Positions 47,293 through 56,900 of a stretch of DNA of 64,000 bases are shown here, piece after piece. The notes under the pieces are model-generated. The model was not told the DNA's origin. It did not search any database and saw only the letters and a list, made by a program, of their open reading frames with translations. Position numbers and translations under genes: made by a program. This stretch comes from Erwinia aphidicola (GTDB taxonomy: Bacteria > Pseudomonadota > Gammaproteobacteria > Enterobacterales > Enterobacteriaceae), in assembly GCF_014773485.1 (NCBI RefSeq), contig NZ_JACXBP010000007.1, forward strand, positions 124,001 to 188,000, read 5' to 3'. How positions within the stretch are numbered: the stretch's first letter is position 1; each line of letters begins with the position of its first letter.

Positions 47293-47795
47293 TGCGCAGG
47301 CTCCTTCATCTCCAGAGGTTCTTTAATCGGGTAATTTGGCGTGCCGTAACCATCGCAAATAGTAGTGACTTTGACCTGATTACAGGGCAGAAAATGCACC
47401 GTGATACCACAGCGCTCTTCACCATATTGAGGGATATCCACTACCGCAGAGTGTTTTTGATAGTTCGCTTTGTGCCTGGCATAGGCTTCTTTTTCATATC
47501 CGAAGCCTTCTTTTTCCATTGGTATATGTTCTTTTGGATTAGGATCTACCTCCCACTCAACATGAGCTTTTAATCCCGGCCTCCATTTATCAGGCAGCAT
47601 AATGCAGCAATAGCCACCACCCTCTCCATATGAGCCCATATTCGGACCTCCATAGCCATTCACATCCATGTGGTTGATGACGTAAGGCATATGATTAATC
47701 CCGCGAATATCGCCAGCGGTATAACCCCCACCTCCAGCCCGGGAACAGCCTGAAACCAGCAAAACCACATATACAAACAACATCCATTTACGCAT
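47280..47795 (-). CDS. Probable Tle1 immunity lipoprotein, array A copy 1
   Basis: A 171-residue lipoprotein precursor (lipobox LLVSGCS, Cys17) that overlaps the effector start by 13 bp. Mature protein is Gly/Tyr-rich and ends with the block CGITVHFLPCNQVKVTTIC and IKEP-MKEPAQCPK, giving several Cys pairs. The protein resembles DUF3304-type proteins found next to Tle1 effectors; periplasmic lipoprotein immunity is known for Tle1 (Tli1). Function is inferred from position and lipobox. It is almost identical to the copy at 48398-48916. Confidence 0.78.
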   Translation of the reverse strand: MRKWMLFVYVVLLVSGCSRAGGGGYTAGDIRGINHMPYVINHMDVNGYGGPNMGSYGEGGGYCCIMLPDKWRPGLKAHVEWEVDPNPKEHIPMEKEGFGYEKEAYARHKANYQKHSAVVDIPQYGEERCGITVHFLPCNQVKVTTICDGYGTPNYPIKEPLEMKEPAQCPK

Positions 47796-47806
47796 AACTG
47801 AGTTCC

Positions 47807-47857
47807 TTATTTGTAGTGATGCGGAGCTTGCCGAAAAGCGAGGATTATTTTGGACAT
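47807..47857 (-). pseudogene. Stub of effector start after array A copy 2
   Basis: The frame MSKIILAFRQAPHHYK-stop (16 residues) begins like the intact effector (MSKISLALP) and overlaps the end of the second lipoprotein gene by 13 bp, as the intact effector does with copy 1. After seven codons it departs and stops right at the ribosome site of the next lipoprotein gene. Confidence 0.75.
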
Positions 47858-48348
47858 TGCGCGGGCTCCTTCATCTCCAGAGGTTCTTTAATCGGGTAAT
47901 TTGGCGTGCCGTAGCCATCGCAGATAGCGGTGACTTTAACCTGATTACAGGGCAGAAAATGCACCGTGATACCACAGCGCTCTTTACCATATTGAGGGAT
48001 ATCCACTACCATAGAGTGTTTTTGGAAGTTTGCTTTGTGTCTGGCGTAAGCTTCTTCCTCATATCCAGAACCCTTCTTCTTAAAAGGAATGTATTCGTTT
48101 GGATTAGGATCTACCTCCCACTCCACATGAGCTTTTAATCCCGGGGTCCATTTTTCCGGCAGCATCACACAACAATATCCTCCCCCTAAACCCGGCGCGC
48201 GGTAGCCATTAACCTTAAACCAGTTGATGGTCTGGCCCGCGACATGGTTTTTTGCCCTTAAATCTCCGGCGGTATACTCATTATCTCCAGCCCGGGAACA
48301 GCCTGAAACCAGCAAAACTAAAAATACAAACAACATCCATTTATGCAT
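47845..48348 (-). CDS. Probable Tle1 immunity lipoprotein, array A copy 2
   Basis: A 167-residue lipoprotein (lipobox LLVSGCS). The C-terminal half is nearly the same as copies 1 and 3, but the region after the signal differs (GDNEYTAGDLRAKNHVAGQTINWF) and it lacks the GPNMGSYGE segment. This middle copy is thus the divergent member of the array. The mature part keeps CCVMLPEKW and CGITVHFLPC. Followed by an effector stub, so no intact cognate effector is adjacent. Confidence 0.75.
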   Translation of the reverse strand: MHKWMLFVFLVLLVSGCSRAGDNEYTAGDLRAKNHVAGQTINWFKVNGYRAPGLGGGYCCVMLPEKWTPGLKAHVEWEVDPNPNEYIPFKKKGSGYEEEAYARHKANFQKHSMVVDIPQYGKERCGITVHFLPCNQVKVTAICDGYGTPNYPIKEPLEMKEPAQCPK

Positions 48349-48359
48349 AGCTGAGTTCC

Positions 48360-48410
48360 TTATTTGTAGCGATGTGGAGCTTGCCGCACAGCGAGGCTTA
48401 TTTTGGACAT
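48360..48410 (-). pseudogene. Stub of effector start after array A copy 3
   Basis: The frame MSKISLAVRQAPHRYK-stop again repeats the effector start and overlaps the end of copy 3 by 13 bp. It is nearly the same as the other stub (47807-47857), showing they share one duplicated ancestor. Confidence 0.75.
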
Positions 48411-48916
48411 TGCGCAGGCTCCTTCATCTCCAGAGGTTCTTTAATCGGGTAATCTGGCGTGCCGTAACCATCACAGATGGTTGTAACCTTGACCTGATTA
48501 CAGGGCAGGAAATGCACCGTGATACCACAGCGCTCTTCACCATATTGAGGGATATCCACTACCGCAGAGTGTTTTTGATAGTTCGCTTTGTGCCTGGCAT
48601 AGGCTTCTTTTTCATATCCGAAGCCTTCTTTTTCCATTGGTATATGTTCTTTTGGATTAGGATCTAACTCCCACTCCACATGAGCTTTTAATCCCGGCCT
48701 CCATTTATCAGGCAGCATAATGCAGCAATAGCCACCACCCTCTCCATATGAGCCCATATTCGGACCTCCATAGCCATTCACATCCATGTGGTTGATGACG
48801 TAAGGCATATGATTAATCCCGCGAATATCGCCAGCGGTATAACCCCCACCTCCAGCCCGGGAACAGCCTGAAACCAGGAAAAAAACTAAAACTACAACCA
48901 ACATCCATTTATGCAC
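48398..48916 (-). CDS. Probable Tle1 immunity lipoprotein, array A copy 3
   Basis: A 172-residue lipoprotein precursor with lipobox LVSGCS. It differs from copy 1 at only a handful of residues (for example WEL for WEV, PDYPIKEP for PNYPIKEP), mostly in the signal region. It is the first gene of array A in the direction of transcription and follows tssJ by 84 bp upstream. Expected role: protection against the Tle1 of this cell or its siblings. Confidence 0.77.
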   Translation of the reverse strand: MHKWMLVVVLVFFLVSGCSRAGGGGYTAGDIRGINHMPYVINHMDVNGYGGPNMGSYGEGGGYCCIMLPDKWRPGLKAHVEWELDPNPKEHIPMEKEGFGYEKEAYARHKANYQKHSAVVDIPQYGEERCGITVHFLPCNQVKVTTICDGYGTPDYPIKEPLEMKEPAQCPK

Positions 48917-49000
48917 AATCGAGTTCCTCTCTTGTGAAGATGCAGTGCATGCTGCTGCGTGAGTTTTATTTCAGATGCCATGCCTGCGGGAAAGATTATA

Positions 49001-49546
49001 TTACTCCTTCTTAACAGGCAGCAGGCTCAGGCTGTTTTCGCTCGCTTCAAGCACGCGCGCATTATCCGGGTCCAGCGCTTCGCGCTCCAGCACCTGCTGC
49101 CAGCCACTCTTCGCCAGGTCCGGCTGGCGGAACAGGCCGACGACCGCGACAAACTGCGCTTCCGGCTCCATCGGCATATTAAGGTTAACCGCGCCGCCGG
49201 GGCTCAGCACCAGGTCGCGGCTGGCGAGGAGATCGGCACCCAGCAGCGTGTCGCCATCGGTCGCTAACTGCTGGTAGACCAGCTTGTCGAAGGCTTTACG
49301 ATCTTTCAGCTGATAAACGCGGATCACCACCGACTGCGGGCTGCTATGGTTTTCGCGCGCGTCGGTATTCAGTGCCTCACGCGCGATAAAATCGAGGTGC
49401 AGCACCTTAATCTTTTTATAGAAGATGGACGATACCGCCGAGCGGGTGCCGTCAGAGACGCTCTGCGTCAGTCCGCAGCCGCTCAGGCTGATGGCCAGTA
49501 CCGGCACCAGCCAGCGGGTAGATTTAGTCAAACTGGTAATTAACAC
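49001..49546 (-). CDS. tssJ: T6SS outer-membrane lipoprotein TssJ
   Basis: TssJ anchors the TssJLM membrane complex in the outer membrane and binds the TssM C-terminus. The 181-residue precursor has lipobox SLSGC (C24), and the mature domain is a beta-sandwich with VVIRVYQLKDRKAFDKLVY (about 76-94). Start is GTG 49546 with AAGGAA upstream; an ATG at 49597 would lie inside tssG and hide the signal. It overlaps the end of tssG by 23 bp. Confidence 0.92.
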   Translation of the reverse strand: MLITSLTKSTRWLVPVLAISLSGCGLTQSVSDGTRSAVSSIFYKKIKVLHLDFIAREALNTDARENHSSPQSVVIRVYQLKDRKAFDKLVYQQLATDGDTLLGADLLASRDLVLSPGGAVNLNMPMEPEAQFVAVVGLFRQPDLAKSGWQQVLEREALDPDNARVLEASENSLSLLPVKKE

Positions 49547-50606
49547 GCTTATTTCCTTGTACGTGCAGGGTCGGTTGCAGGCCGCGATAGCTGCCAAGTT
49601 CGGTGGTAAAAGTTTGCGGGACGTCGTCGGGAATATTCCCCACCTCCACGCCCAGCACGCCGCTCATGCCGAGCCAGAACGGCGCCTCGCCAAGCGGCAT
49701 CACCGGCAGCAGCGCGGTGCTGACGGTCAGGCGAATCTTCGCCTTAAAGCGCCAGCCGAGATAGACGCGCAGCATCACCAGGAAATCCTGATACAGCTGG
49801 CCGTCCGGCTTCCAGCCCTGCGCTTCGCTCTCGCTGTCGGTGAACAGCTCGATCAGCAGCTGGCTGCTGGTGTCCATCACTTCATCGCCCAGCGGCGCGT
49901 TGCCGTCCAGCAAAAAATCCTGCTCGCCGTAAAAGCCGAGCGGCTGGCTGATTTCAATCGGGCGCAGGCAGTACGGGCTGACCCGCGCCTGCGTCTCCGG
50001 CGCCAGCAGCTGCACCAGCGCCTGCACGCCCTCCTGGGTTTTTGCCGGCTGGCGCAGCACGCCGAGCAGCGCCAGAAAGCGCGAAACCGGGGTGGCGATA
50101 TGGCTGGCGGTACCGGGAATACCTAAGCCCACCAGGCCCAGCAGCGACTGAGAAATCGTGTCCGTCCCGCCGCGCTCGAAGGTGGCGGGATAGGAGTATT
50201 TGCGCCAGATGCGGTAGAACTGCGTCAGGATGCGGTGGCTGAAGATATCCAGGAAATCCTGCAGCGCCTCGTGCCCTTCGCGCCGCTGGCTGATGTCGTC
50301 AAGGTAGGTTGTCGGCAGCGGGGAGTCTACGCCGTAGACGCCCATAAAGGTGGTGCGCACTTTGGGTGCCGCCGCGTCATCTTCACTGTATTCAACGCTT
50401 TTCAGCTCGCTGGAGGGAAAGCCCATGCCCGGCCACGGGCTGAAGCGCACCGCATCATCCTGAGGACAGGCGGTGCTGCCGAGCGGCGGCCTGTCCGGAT
50501 GCTGTTTTTCCAGCAGCTGACAGAAGCGGTAAAAGTTCATCCGCGTCAGGTCAGCTTCCATACGCGGGCTCAGCCGGGAATGCGGCGGTTGTGTTTCTCT
50601 TGCCAT
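49524..50606 (-). CDS. tssG: T6SS baseplate protein TssG
   Basis: TssG (ImpH) is a wedge component of the T6SS baseplate. The 360-residue protein has the expected length and blocks such as MNFYRFCQLLEKQHP (about 23-37), LPTTYLDDI (about 96) and GWRFKAKIRLTV (about 290). It overlaps tssF by 37 bp and tssJ by 23 bp. Confidence 0.93.
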   Translation of the reverse strand: MARETQPPHSRLSPRMEADLTRMNFYRFCQLLEKQHPDRPPLGSTACPQDDAVRFSPWPGMGFPSSELKSVEYSEDDAAAPKVRTTFMGVYGVDSPLPTTYLDDISQRREGHEALQDFLDIFSHRILTQFYRIWRKYSYPATFERGGTDTISQSLLGLVGLGIPGTASHIATPVSRFLALLGVLRQPAKTQEGVQALVQLLAPETQARVSPYCLRPIEISQPLGFYGEQDFLLDGNAPLGDEVMDTSSQLLIELFTDSESEAQGWKPDGQLYQDFLVMLRVYLGWRFKAKIRLTVSTALLPVMPLGEAPFWLGMSGVLGVEVGNIPDDVPQTFTTELGSYRGLQPTLHVQGNKRVNYQFD

Positions 50607-52324
50607 TCCAGGCGCTCTCCGGTGGGTTGCAGGATAATAACCAGGCGGTTAAACAGGTAAATGTCGGTATACAGCGCGAAAAAGTGGCTGAGCATCTCGC
50701 CGAACAGGCAGATGTCGCCGTGCCCGGCAAAACCGTTGCTGTCGAGCGTCACGTCAATCTGTACGCCGCGCAGCAGATAGCCCTGCTCGAAGCGCTCGGT
50801 TTCGCTGTGGCTAACGTCGAGGATCGCCTCCAGGCGGCGGCGGTTCATCTCGCTGCCGGTCCACTCGTACAGCGCCAGCGTGCCGCGCAGCACCTCGGCA
50901 TTGTCCATCATCGACAGGAAGTTGCTGCCGAGGTGGCTGAGCACGCGCCAGTGGAAGCGGTCGCGATCCGGCGGATAACAGGGCAGCGTTGGCGCACAGA
51001 GGTTGCGCACCTCGACGCGGGTCGAGCTGGTGATGATAGCGGTATCCAGCACCGTGCTCTGCAGGGCGCGGCGCGGCAGCTGGCCATTGGTGCCGGTCAG
51101 GGTTAACGACAGGCTTTCGTCACCGGGCACGCTGTGGTTATCAAAGGCTTCACCGCCGAGGATAAGCCAGGTGTTGTGCAGCCCGGAAGCCCCACGCCGC
51201 ACGCGGGAATGGTAGTAATATTCCGGCGCCTGGTGGCGCATCATCCCGCCCTTGTGGCGGAAGCTGGAGAACGGCACGTAGGTGTGTTGGCCGGAAGACA
51301 TAACCGAGTCGACGGAATAAATTTCGGTATGACCGTCCTGCACGCGCATCGGGCGCAGCAGGTATTCGGTCTGCAGCGAGTTAAGCGTCAGCGGGTCGGA
51401 CTCCAGCGGGAAGAGGTTAATCACCGGCGCACAGTGCAGCCGCAGGTGTTTCTCGCTGAAGGTAAAATCATGCTCCCAGCGCTGCGCCAGCACCACGTCG
51501 ATTTCGAACCAGGGCAGCTCAGCAGGCAGCGCGATATGCTCCAGCCCGCGCAGGCCGGTGAACATAAACTTCTCGCGGAAGGTAAAGTACTCCAGCAGCA
51601 GCTGATAGCCGCTGAAGCTGCTGTTGCCCTTTGGCCACAGCCGGTCATCTTCACCAAATCCCAGCGCGGTGAAGCGCGCATCGAGCGGGCGGCGCTCCGG
51701 GTCATCCGGCAAGCGTAGCCAGATGCTGGCGCTATTCAGGGTAAAGGCTTCATGCATTGCGCAGGCCAGCGGCGCATCGGCATTGAGATATATCGGGATC
51801 AGGCTGAGGTCAACCCTGCTCCAGTCGGCCAGGCTGCTGCAGGCAAAGCGCAGGCGCACCACCGAGCGACCGTCCGGGTCGGTGGAGAGCGTGGCCCGCT
51901 CCAGCGCCAGCGGCTGCAGGCTGATTTCACGGGTGGTGGTGTAGCGGCAGCGGGTCGCTTTCTCGCCGATTGGCCGTGACAGCACCTCAAAGCCCTTCGC
52001 GATAGCCATTTTCTCTTTCATCTCGCGCCAGTCGGGGCTGAACTCCACCACCGACATCGACGGAATGGTGCGCAGGTAGTGCGGCCACAGCAGCGTGACC
52101 AGCCCTTCCGTCAGCTCCGGAAGATCGTCGTCCAGCTTCTCGCGCAGGCGGCCCATCATAAAGGCGAAACCTTCGAACAGGCGCTCAACGTAAGGGTCGC
52201 GCGCGCCGGACTTGTCCAGGTTCAGCAGCGCCGCCCGGTCCGGGTGGGCGCGGGCAAACTCTTCACCGGCTTCAAGCAGGTAGCGCATTTCAGCGTCGTA
52301 ATAACGCAGGGTTAAGTCGTCCAT
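50570..52324 (-). CDS. tssF: T6SS baseplate protein TssF
   Basis: TssF (ImpG) is the main wedge protein of the baseplate and pairs with TssG. The 584-residue protein begins MDDLTLRYYDAEMRYLLEAGEEFA, a family signature start, and has RDPYVERLFEGFAFM (about 43-57). Start 52324 has AGG 9 nt upstream; a farther ATG at 52396 overlaps tssA and adds non-homologous residues. Confidence 0.94.
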   Translation of the reverse strand: MDDLTLRYYDAEMRYLLEAGEEFARAHPDRAALLNLDKSGARDPYVERLFEGFAFMMGRLREKLDDDLPELTEGLVTLLWPHYLRTIPSMSVVEFSPDWREMKEKMAIAKGFEVLSRPIGEKATRCRYTTTREISLQPLALERATLSTDPDGRSVVRLRFACSSLADWSRVDLSLIPIYLNADAPLACAMHEAFTLNSASIWLRLPDDPERRPLDARFTALGFGEDDRLWPKGNSSFSGYQLLLEYFTFREKFMFTGLRGLEHIALPAELPWFEIDVVLAQRWEHDFTFSEKHLRLHCAPVINLFPLESDPLTLNSLQTEYLLRPMRVQDGHTEIYSVDSVMSSGQHTYVPFSSFRHKGGMMRHQAPEYYYHSRVRRGASGLHNTWLILGGEAFDNHSVPGDESLSLTLTGTNGQLPRRALQSTVLDTAIITSSTRVEVRNLCAPTLPCYPPDRDRFHWRVLSHLGSNFLSMMDNAEVLRGTLALYEWTGSEMNRRRLEAILDVSHSETERFEQGYLLRGVQIDVTLDSNGFAGHGDICLFGEMLSHFFALYTDIYLFNRLVIILQPTGERLEWQEKHNRRIPG

Positions 52325-52361
52325 AATAAAACCTGAATAAGGGGTGTATCGGAGGAAGTCA

Positions 52362-53957
52362 TTAACTGCAAAGTACCGCCGCACGCGCCGGGTCAAGGCT
52401 GATTAAGCCACTCAGCAGCGCGTCCATTTCCGGCTGAATGCGGGTTTTGTCCGTTTCGCTGCGCGAGGCTTTGATGCGCAGCAGCTTTAACCGCCGCGCC
52501 CGCACCTCAAACAGCAGGGCTGGCGACCAGTGCTGTAGCGTCAGGGCCTGCGCGTTGCTGTCCAGTTCACCGAGCAGGTGGAACGCCAGATCGTGACGGG
52601 CGTACTGCTCCGCCACCCGCGCCATCAGCAGGCGCATCAGCCACTGGTCGCGCAGCGAAGTCATGCCCGGGCGCGACTGTAGCCAGCCAAACGCGGCTTC
52701 AATGCCGTCGCTGTCGGCCAGCGCCAGCAGCTCCGGCTCCAGCAGCAGCACCTCTTCATCACTGTGCGATGCCGCTGTCACCGCCTCCGCCCCCCAGCCG
52801 CCCGGGTTATCCATCACCTGCTGATTGATCCAGTTCAGCGTCACTTCATCAGCAAATGGCGTACCGTCGTTAAACGCCAGCGCCTCCAGACCCGGTAGCC
52901 GCGACAGCAGCCCTTGCACATCGCGGCAGAGAATATCGGCACGCGCGCTGTCGGCATCCAGCTTCGCCAGCGCCTGCCAGGTGTACCACTGTAAGTCCAG
53001 CCACAGGTGGTTGACGCCCTGGGCATACAGACTGTCGGCCTGCTCCAGCAGCTCCATCCAGCTCTGCTGCAGGTAAAGGCGCTTGAGGTGAGCACGGTGA
53101 TCCGGCTTCGGCGGTGCGAGGCGGGTGCGTCCGCTGGCATCAAGCGGCGGCAGCTCGGTCAGCGTATCCCAGCGAATGCTTTTCATCAGGTGATGCCCGG
53201 CCAGCCAGCCGCCGGGCTGGTCGCGCAGGTAGCCCGCCAGCATTTTCGCCTGGTCGAGCAGATCGCGGCCGGAACTTACGGCGGTCATCAGCGGGGCGGC
53301 GGCAGAGGGTGCAGCCACGGGCGCAGCGTCATCGCGGCTGGTCTGCGGCACCATGCTGTCTGCCCCGCCGCTCTGCGCCAGGCGGTTTTCCAGCGCCACG
53401 CACAGGCCGGTGAGCTGCGGACGGTGTTCTTCGGCAAACGGCTGCATCGCCTGCTGCGCCAGCAGCAGCGCGCCGGTGATACGCTGCATGGCGGCCATAT
53501 CCACCTCCGGGTAGAGCGACAGGCTGTCGAGCACGCGCCCGCTGCCGAGCCACTCCAGTGCGGACGTGCGGCTGCGCTCGCGCTGTGGGTGCAGCTGCAC
53601 GCCGAAGCGCTGCAGCATCGCGGCCAGCAGCTCCAGCCCTTCCGCCAGCCCGGCCTCGCCGTCCTGATGCAGACGCGCCCAGATGTAGAAGGTCACCACG
53701 CGCAGATCCTTGCTGGCCGTGGTCAGCAGCTTCTCCGCCAGCTGGCAGATCAGCGCGGTATCAATGCCTGAGAGCTTGTTGACCTCTTCGCGTATGCGCT
53801 GAAAGTCATCATCATAGCCGGGCTCGTCTCCCGTTGGCTGCGGCTCACTCAGCGGCAGCAGCCAGGCGTTCCAGTCATCTGCCCGCGCCTGCGCCAGCTG
53901 GATCAGCGCGCCTTCTTCAGCGCGGCAGGCGGTGACTAAGTTTTGTAAGGTTGTCAT
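52362..53957 (-). CDS. tssA: T6SS assembly protein TssA
   Basis: TssA primes and guides tube and sheath assembly. The 531-residue protein has an N-terminal ImpA domain with LSEPQPTGDEPGYDDDF (36-52) and a long helical C-terminus of the VasJ type (DPARAAVLC end). It has no membrane helix, unlike the VasL/TagA-like protein at 42367-43707. Its ATG overlaps the tssM TGA (ATGA), so translation is coupled. Confidence 0.9.
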   Translation of the reverse strand: MTTLQNLVTACRAEEGALIQLAQARADDWNAWLLPLSEPQPTGDEPGYDDDFQRIREEVNKLSGIDTALICQLAEKLLTTASKDLRVVTFYIWARLHQDGEAGLAEGLELLAAMLQRFGVQLHPQRERSRTSALEWLGSGRVLDSLSLYPEVDMAAMQRITGALLLAQQAMQPFAEEHRPQLTGLCVALENRLAQSGGADSMVPQTSRDDAAPVAAPSAAAPLMTAVSSGRDLLDQAKMLAGYLRDQPGGWLAGHHLMKSIRWDTLTELPPLDASGRTRLAPPKPDHRAHLKRLYLQQSWMELLEQADSLYAQGVNHLWLDLQWYTWQALAKLDADSARADILCRDVQGLLSRLPGLEALAFNDGTPFADEVTLNWINQQVMDNPGGWGAEAVTAASHSDEEVLLLEPELLALADSDGIEAAFGWLQSRPGMTSLRDQWLMRLLMARVAEQYARHDLAFHLLGELDSNAQALTLQHWSPALLFEVRARRLKLLRIKASRSETDKTRIQPEMDALLSGLISLDPARAAVLCS

Positions 53958-56900
53958 TCAGATTCTCCCTCAGGGACGGGTGGCTCATCATCATTGCCCG
54001 CAAGCGCCTGGGCCGCCTGCGCGGCATCAACGCTGAATATCTCCTGCGGCAGGGTAAAATTACGCAGCTGCAGCAGCTGTAACGGGCCGCTGCCGAGCTG
54101 TGAGCGCAGTACCCACTGCAGGGTGCTGCCGTCCGGCGTGCTGAAGCTCATCATCCACTCGCCGCGGTCGAGCTGGCGGCGTTTGCCCTGCTCCAGCCAG
54201 CGGATAAGCCCCCAGGTGCCGCTGTAGTCGCCAAACAGCCTGGCTCCCGCGCTGGCGGTGCTCCAGGTCAGCAGGGTTCCGGGCTTGAAGGTGTCGCCCG
54301 GCCAGCGGAAGGTCTGCCACTGCGCCATCTGATTGAAGTACTTCTGCTGCTGGCCGTCGATGGTCAGCTGGGTCTGCACCACCCCCGGCGCCGGGCGCGC
54401 CTGCAGCTCAAAGCTGATGCCCTGGCTGCCGTCGGTGAACAGCACGTCCGACAGCTGGCTGAGCTGGTTGAGCGCTTTGATAAACGCCGGGTTAAAGGTC
54501 AGCCCCTGGCTGTTGGTGCGGTCCGCCACCCACTGGCTGCCCTCCTTGTGCAGCACGCCGCCCAGCTCCGCGCTGAGGAAGCGCTCAATGCGCCCGCTGT
54601 CCTTGCGCAGAAACTCGGCCAGCATCGGCAGCGAGGCGTCGTTATTACTGGCGGCAAACGGGTAGCGCCCGTCAAAGGCCCCGTGCCACAGCGCCACCAC
54701 CGAGCGCGCCCATTTGTCATTCAGGCTGGCGGCAGACGGCTGCAGCACCGTCTCCCACGCCTGGGTCAGCGGCTGCACGAACATCGTCTGGCCGAAGCCG
54801 CTCCACTCCTCGCCAAGGCTGGCGGCAATCAGGCTGCCGTACTGGCGGGTGTCGGTCAGGTCAACGCTTTTGCCCTGAAACACGGATTGCGCCAGCGTCT
54901 GCATCATCTCCTGCGGGTCCGAACTGCCCGCCACCTGCTGCAGGCGCAGGCGCACGCGGGTGATGCGCGTCAGGTACGTCTGCAGGCTCAGGCTGTCGTC
55001 GCCGGACAGCGCATTTGCGGCTTTGTTGCGGCCCATCAGCGTCAGCAGCGGGCCGAAGGTCTCGTCAAGCGGCCCCTGGGGACCGGCGGCGCCCTGGTCA
55101 ATCACCGGTTTTTTGCTGCTGCCCACCAGCTCCTGCGCCGATTTCATCAGCGAGTCCGCCAGCGCCTCGCTCTTCTGCCCCGCCTGCCCCTGCCACGCCA
55201 GGGTGTTCATCAGCGCAATCAGCGGCGACTGGCGCACGTCGCTCATCAGCGTCAGCTGGTCGGTTACGTCGGCGATGTTGGCCGCCGGGTTGAGGCGCAG
55301 GCCGTTGAGGAAGTTGAGCCAGCTGCCGGCAAAGTCGGTAAAGTAGCGCCGGGTCAGCCGCTCCTTCAGCGCTTCCGGCGACAGGTCGGCGGTCACGCGC
55401 GAGCGGCTGTCGCTCAGCACCCAGTCAATCTCATCGCGGCGTGATTTGGCCGCGCTCTCAATCGCCTGCTGCACGCCGCCCTCCCACGCCTGGCGGGTAA
55501 ACATGCCCGGCACGATCTCATCGGTGGTGAACAGGCGGCGGGCGTCGGTACCGTTGGTCATATCCTCCAGCGTGACGTCGGCAAAGTTGCGGCGCACTGA
55601 TTTCAGCATATTTTCATACAGCGTGCTTTCGGCGTTGCGGCGGCCTATCTGCTGCAGCAGCACCTGGCGGGTCTGGCTGACCCGCTGCGGGTCCGGGGTG
55701 ATTTTCCACTGCGGCTGGTGCGGCAGCTCGCTGATGTAAAACGCCCAAAGGTCCGGCGCCAGGCTCTGCCACAGGCCGGGCGAGATGCCGTTGCGGGTCG
55801 GCTGCACCGTCTTCATCACCTGCGCGTAAAATGCGCCGTCGACCTTATCCGGGCGCGCCATCATCAGCCACGCCTTCAGCTGGTCATAGCCCGGCCGGGC
55901 GCGCTCTGCACGCTGCGGGCTGTTGGGCGGCAGGTCGGCCAGCGCGCTTAGCTGCTGCTGCAGCGCGGCGCTGGCCGGGTCGCGCAGCAGGCGGTTATTT
56001 GCCACGCCGTACCACGGCATCATCGCCTCCAGCAGCGGCGTATTGTGGTCGAGGCCGAAGCGCTGGTACCACGGCGAGCCATCCTGGTGGCGGTGTTTAA
56101 GCAGCCCGGCGTCGTTGCGCAGCGCATGCAGGGCGGTAAGCTGGCGGTCGGACACCGCCGGAGCCTGCACCAGCGCGCGCGCCTTCTGCGCCACGCTGAC
56201 AATCTGGCTACGGTTAAGCGCGAAGGAGAGCAGTAGCCCGGCGCCCCACAGGCCGATAAGCGCCATCAGCGCCCAGGCCAGCGTCTGCTGCCACGGCAGG
56301 CCGACGCGGCGGCCGGACTGACGGCGGCAGGCAGCCACAATGCCGCCCCAGCCATTAGAAAGGATCAGCGCATGATCGTGGCGGGTGGCAACGTCACGGG
56401 AGGACGGCTGGCTGAACATCAGGCCGCGCAGCGGAATGCGCGCCTGCTGGGTGGTCAGCCAGCGGCTCAGGCGCTGCTGCCACTGCAGGCTTGCGCCCTG
56501 CTCCAGCTCGCTGCCCAGCCGCAGCAGGAAGTCATGGGAGAGGTGTTGCGCAATCTGTGCCATGCCCTGCTCACGCAGCTGCGGAACCAGGCTGTCGAGC
56601 TGCTGGCTGACCTCTTCCGGCCGCGCGCGCGCGGAAAACAGCGCGCCGACCGTCTGCTGCTCGCGCCCATCCTGCGGCCACTCGCTGCCGCACAGCTGCC
56701 ACAGCCAGACCGGGGGCTGCCAGCGCAGGGCCTGCGAGATATTCTCCAGGCTGCGCAGGCCGTTATCCTGCATCTGCGGGGTCATCAGCTGGCCGTCTGC
56801 CAGCACCCAGACAATGCCGTCCAGCGGGCGGCCGCGGCGCAGCTGGCGCAGCGCGGCGAGTTTTTCGTCGTCCGGCGCGGCGCTCAGGCTGCCACCGTCA

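Larger units (their letters stand above)
47280..48916 (-). repeat. Tandem array A, three units of about 555-565 bp
   Basis: Stops of the three lipoprotein genes lie at 47280, 47845 and 48398, so unit lengths are 565 and 553 bp. Each unit contains one full lipoprotein gene and the start of an effector gene. Only the first-position (leftmost) effector copy is intact. Confidence 0.85.
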
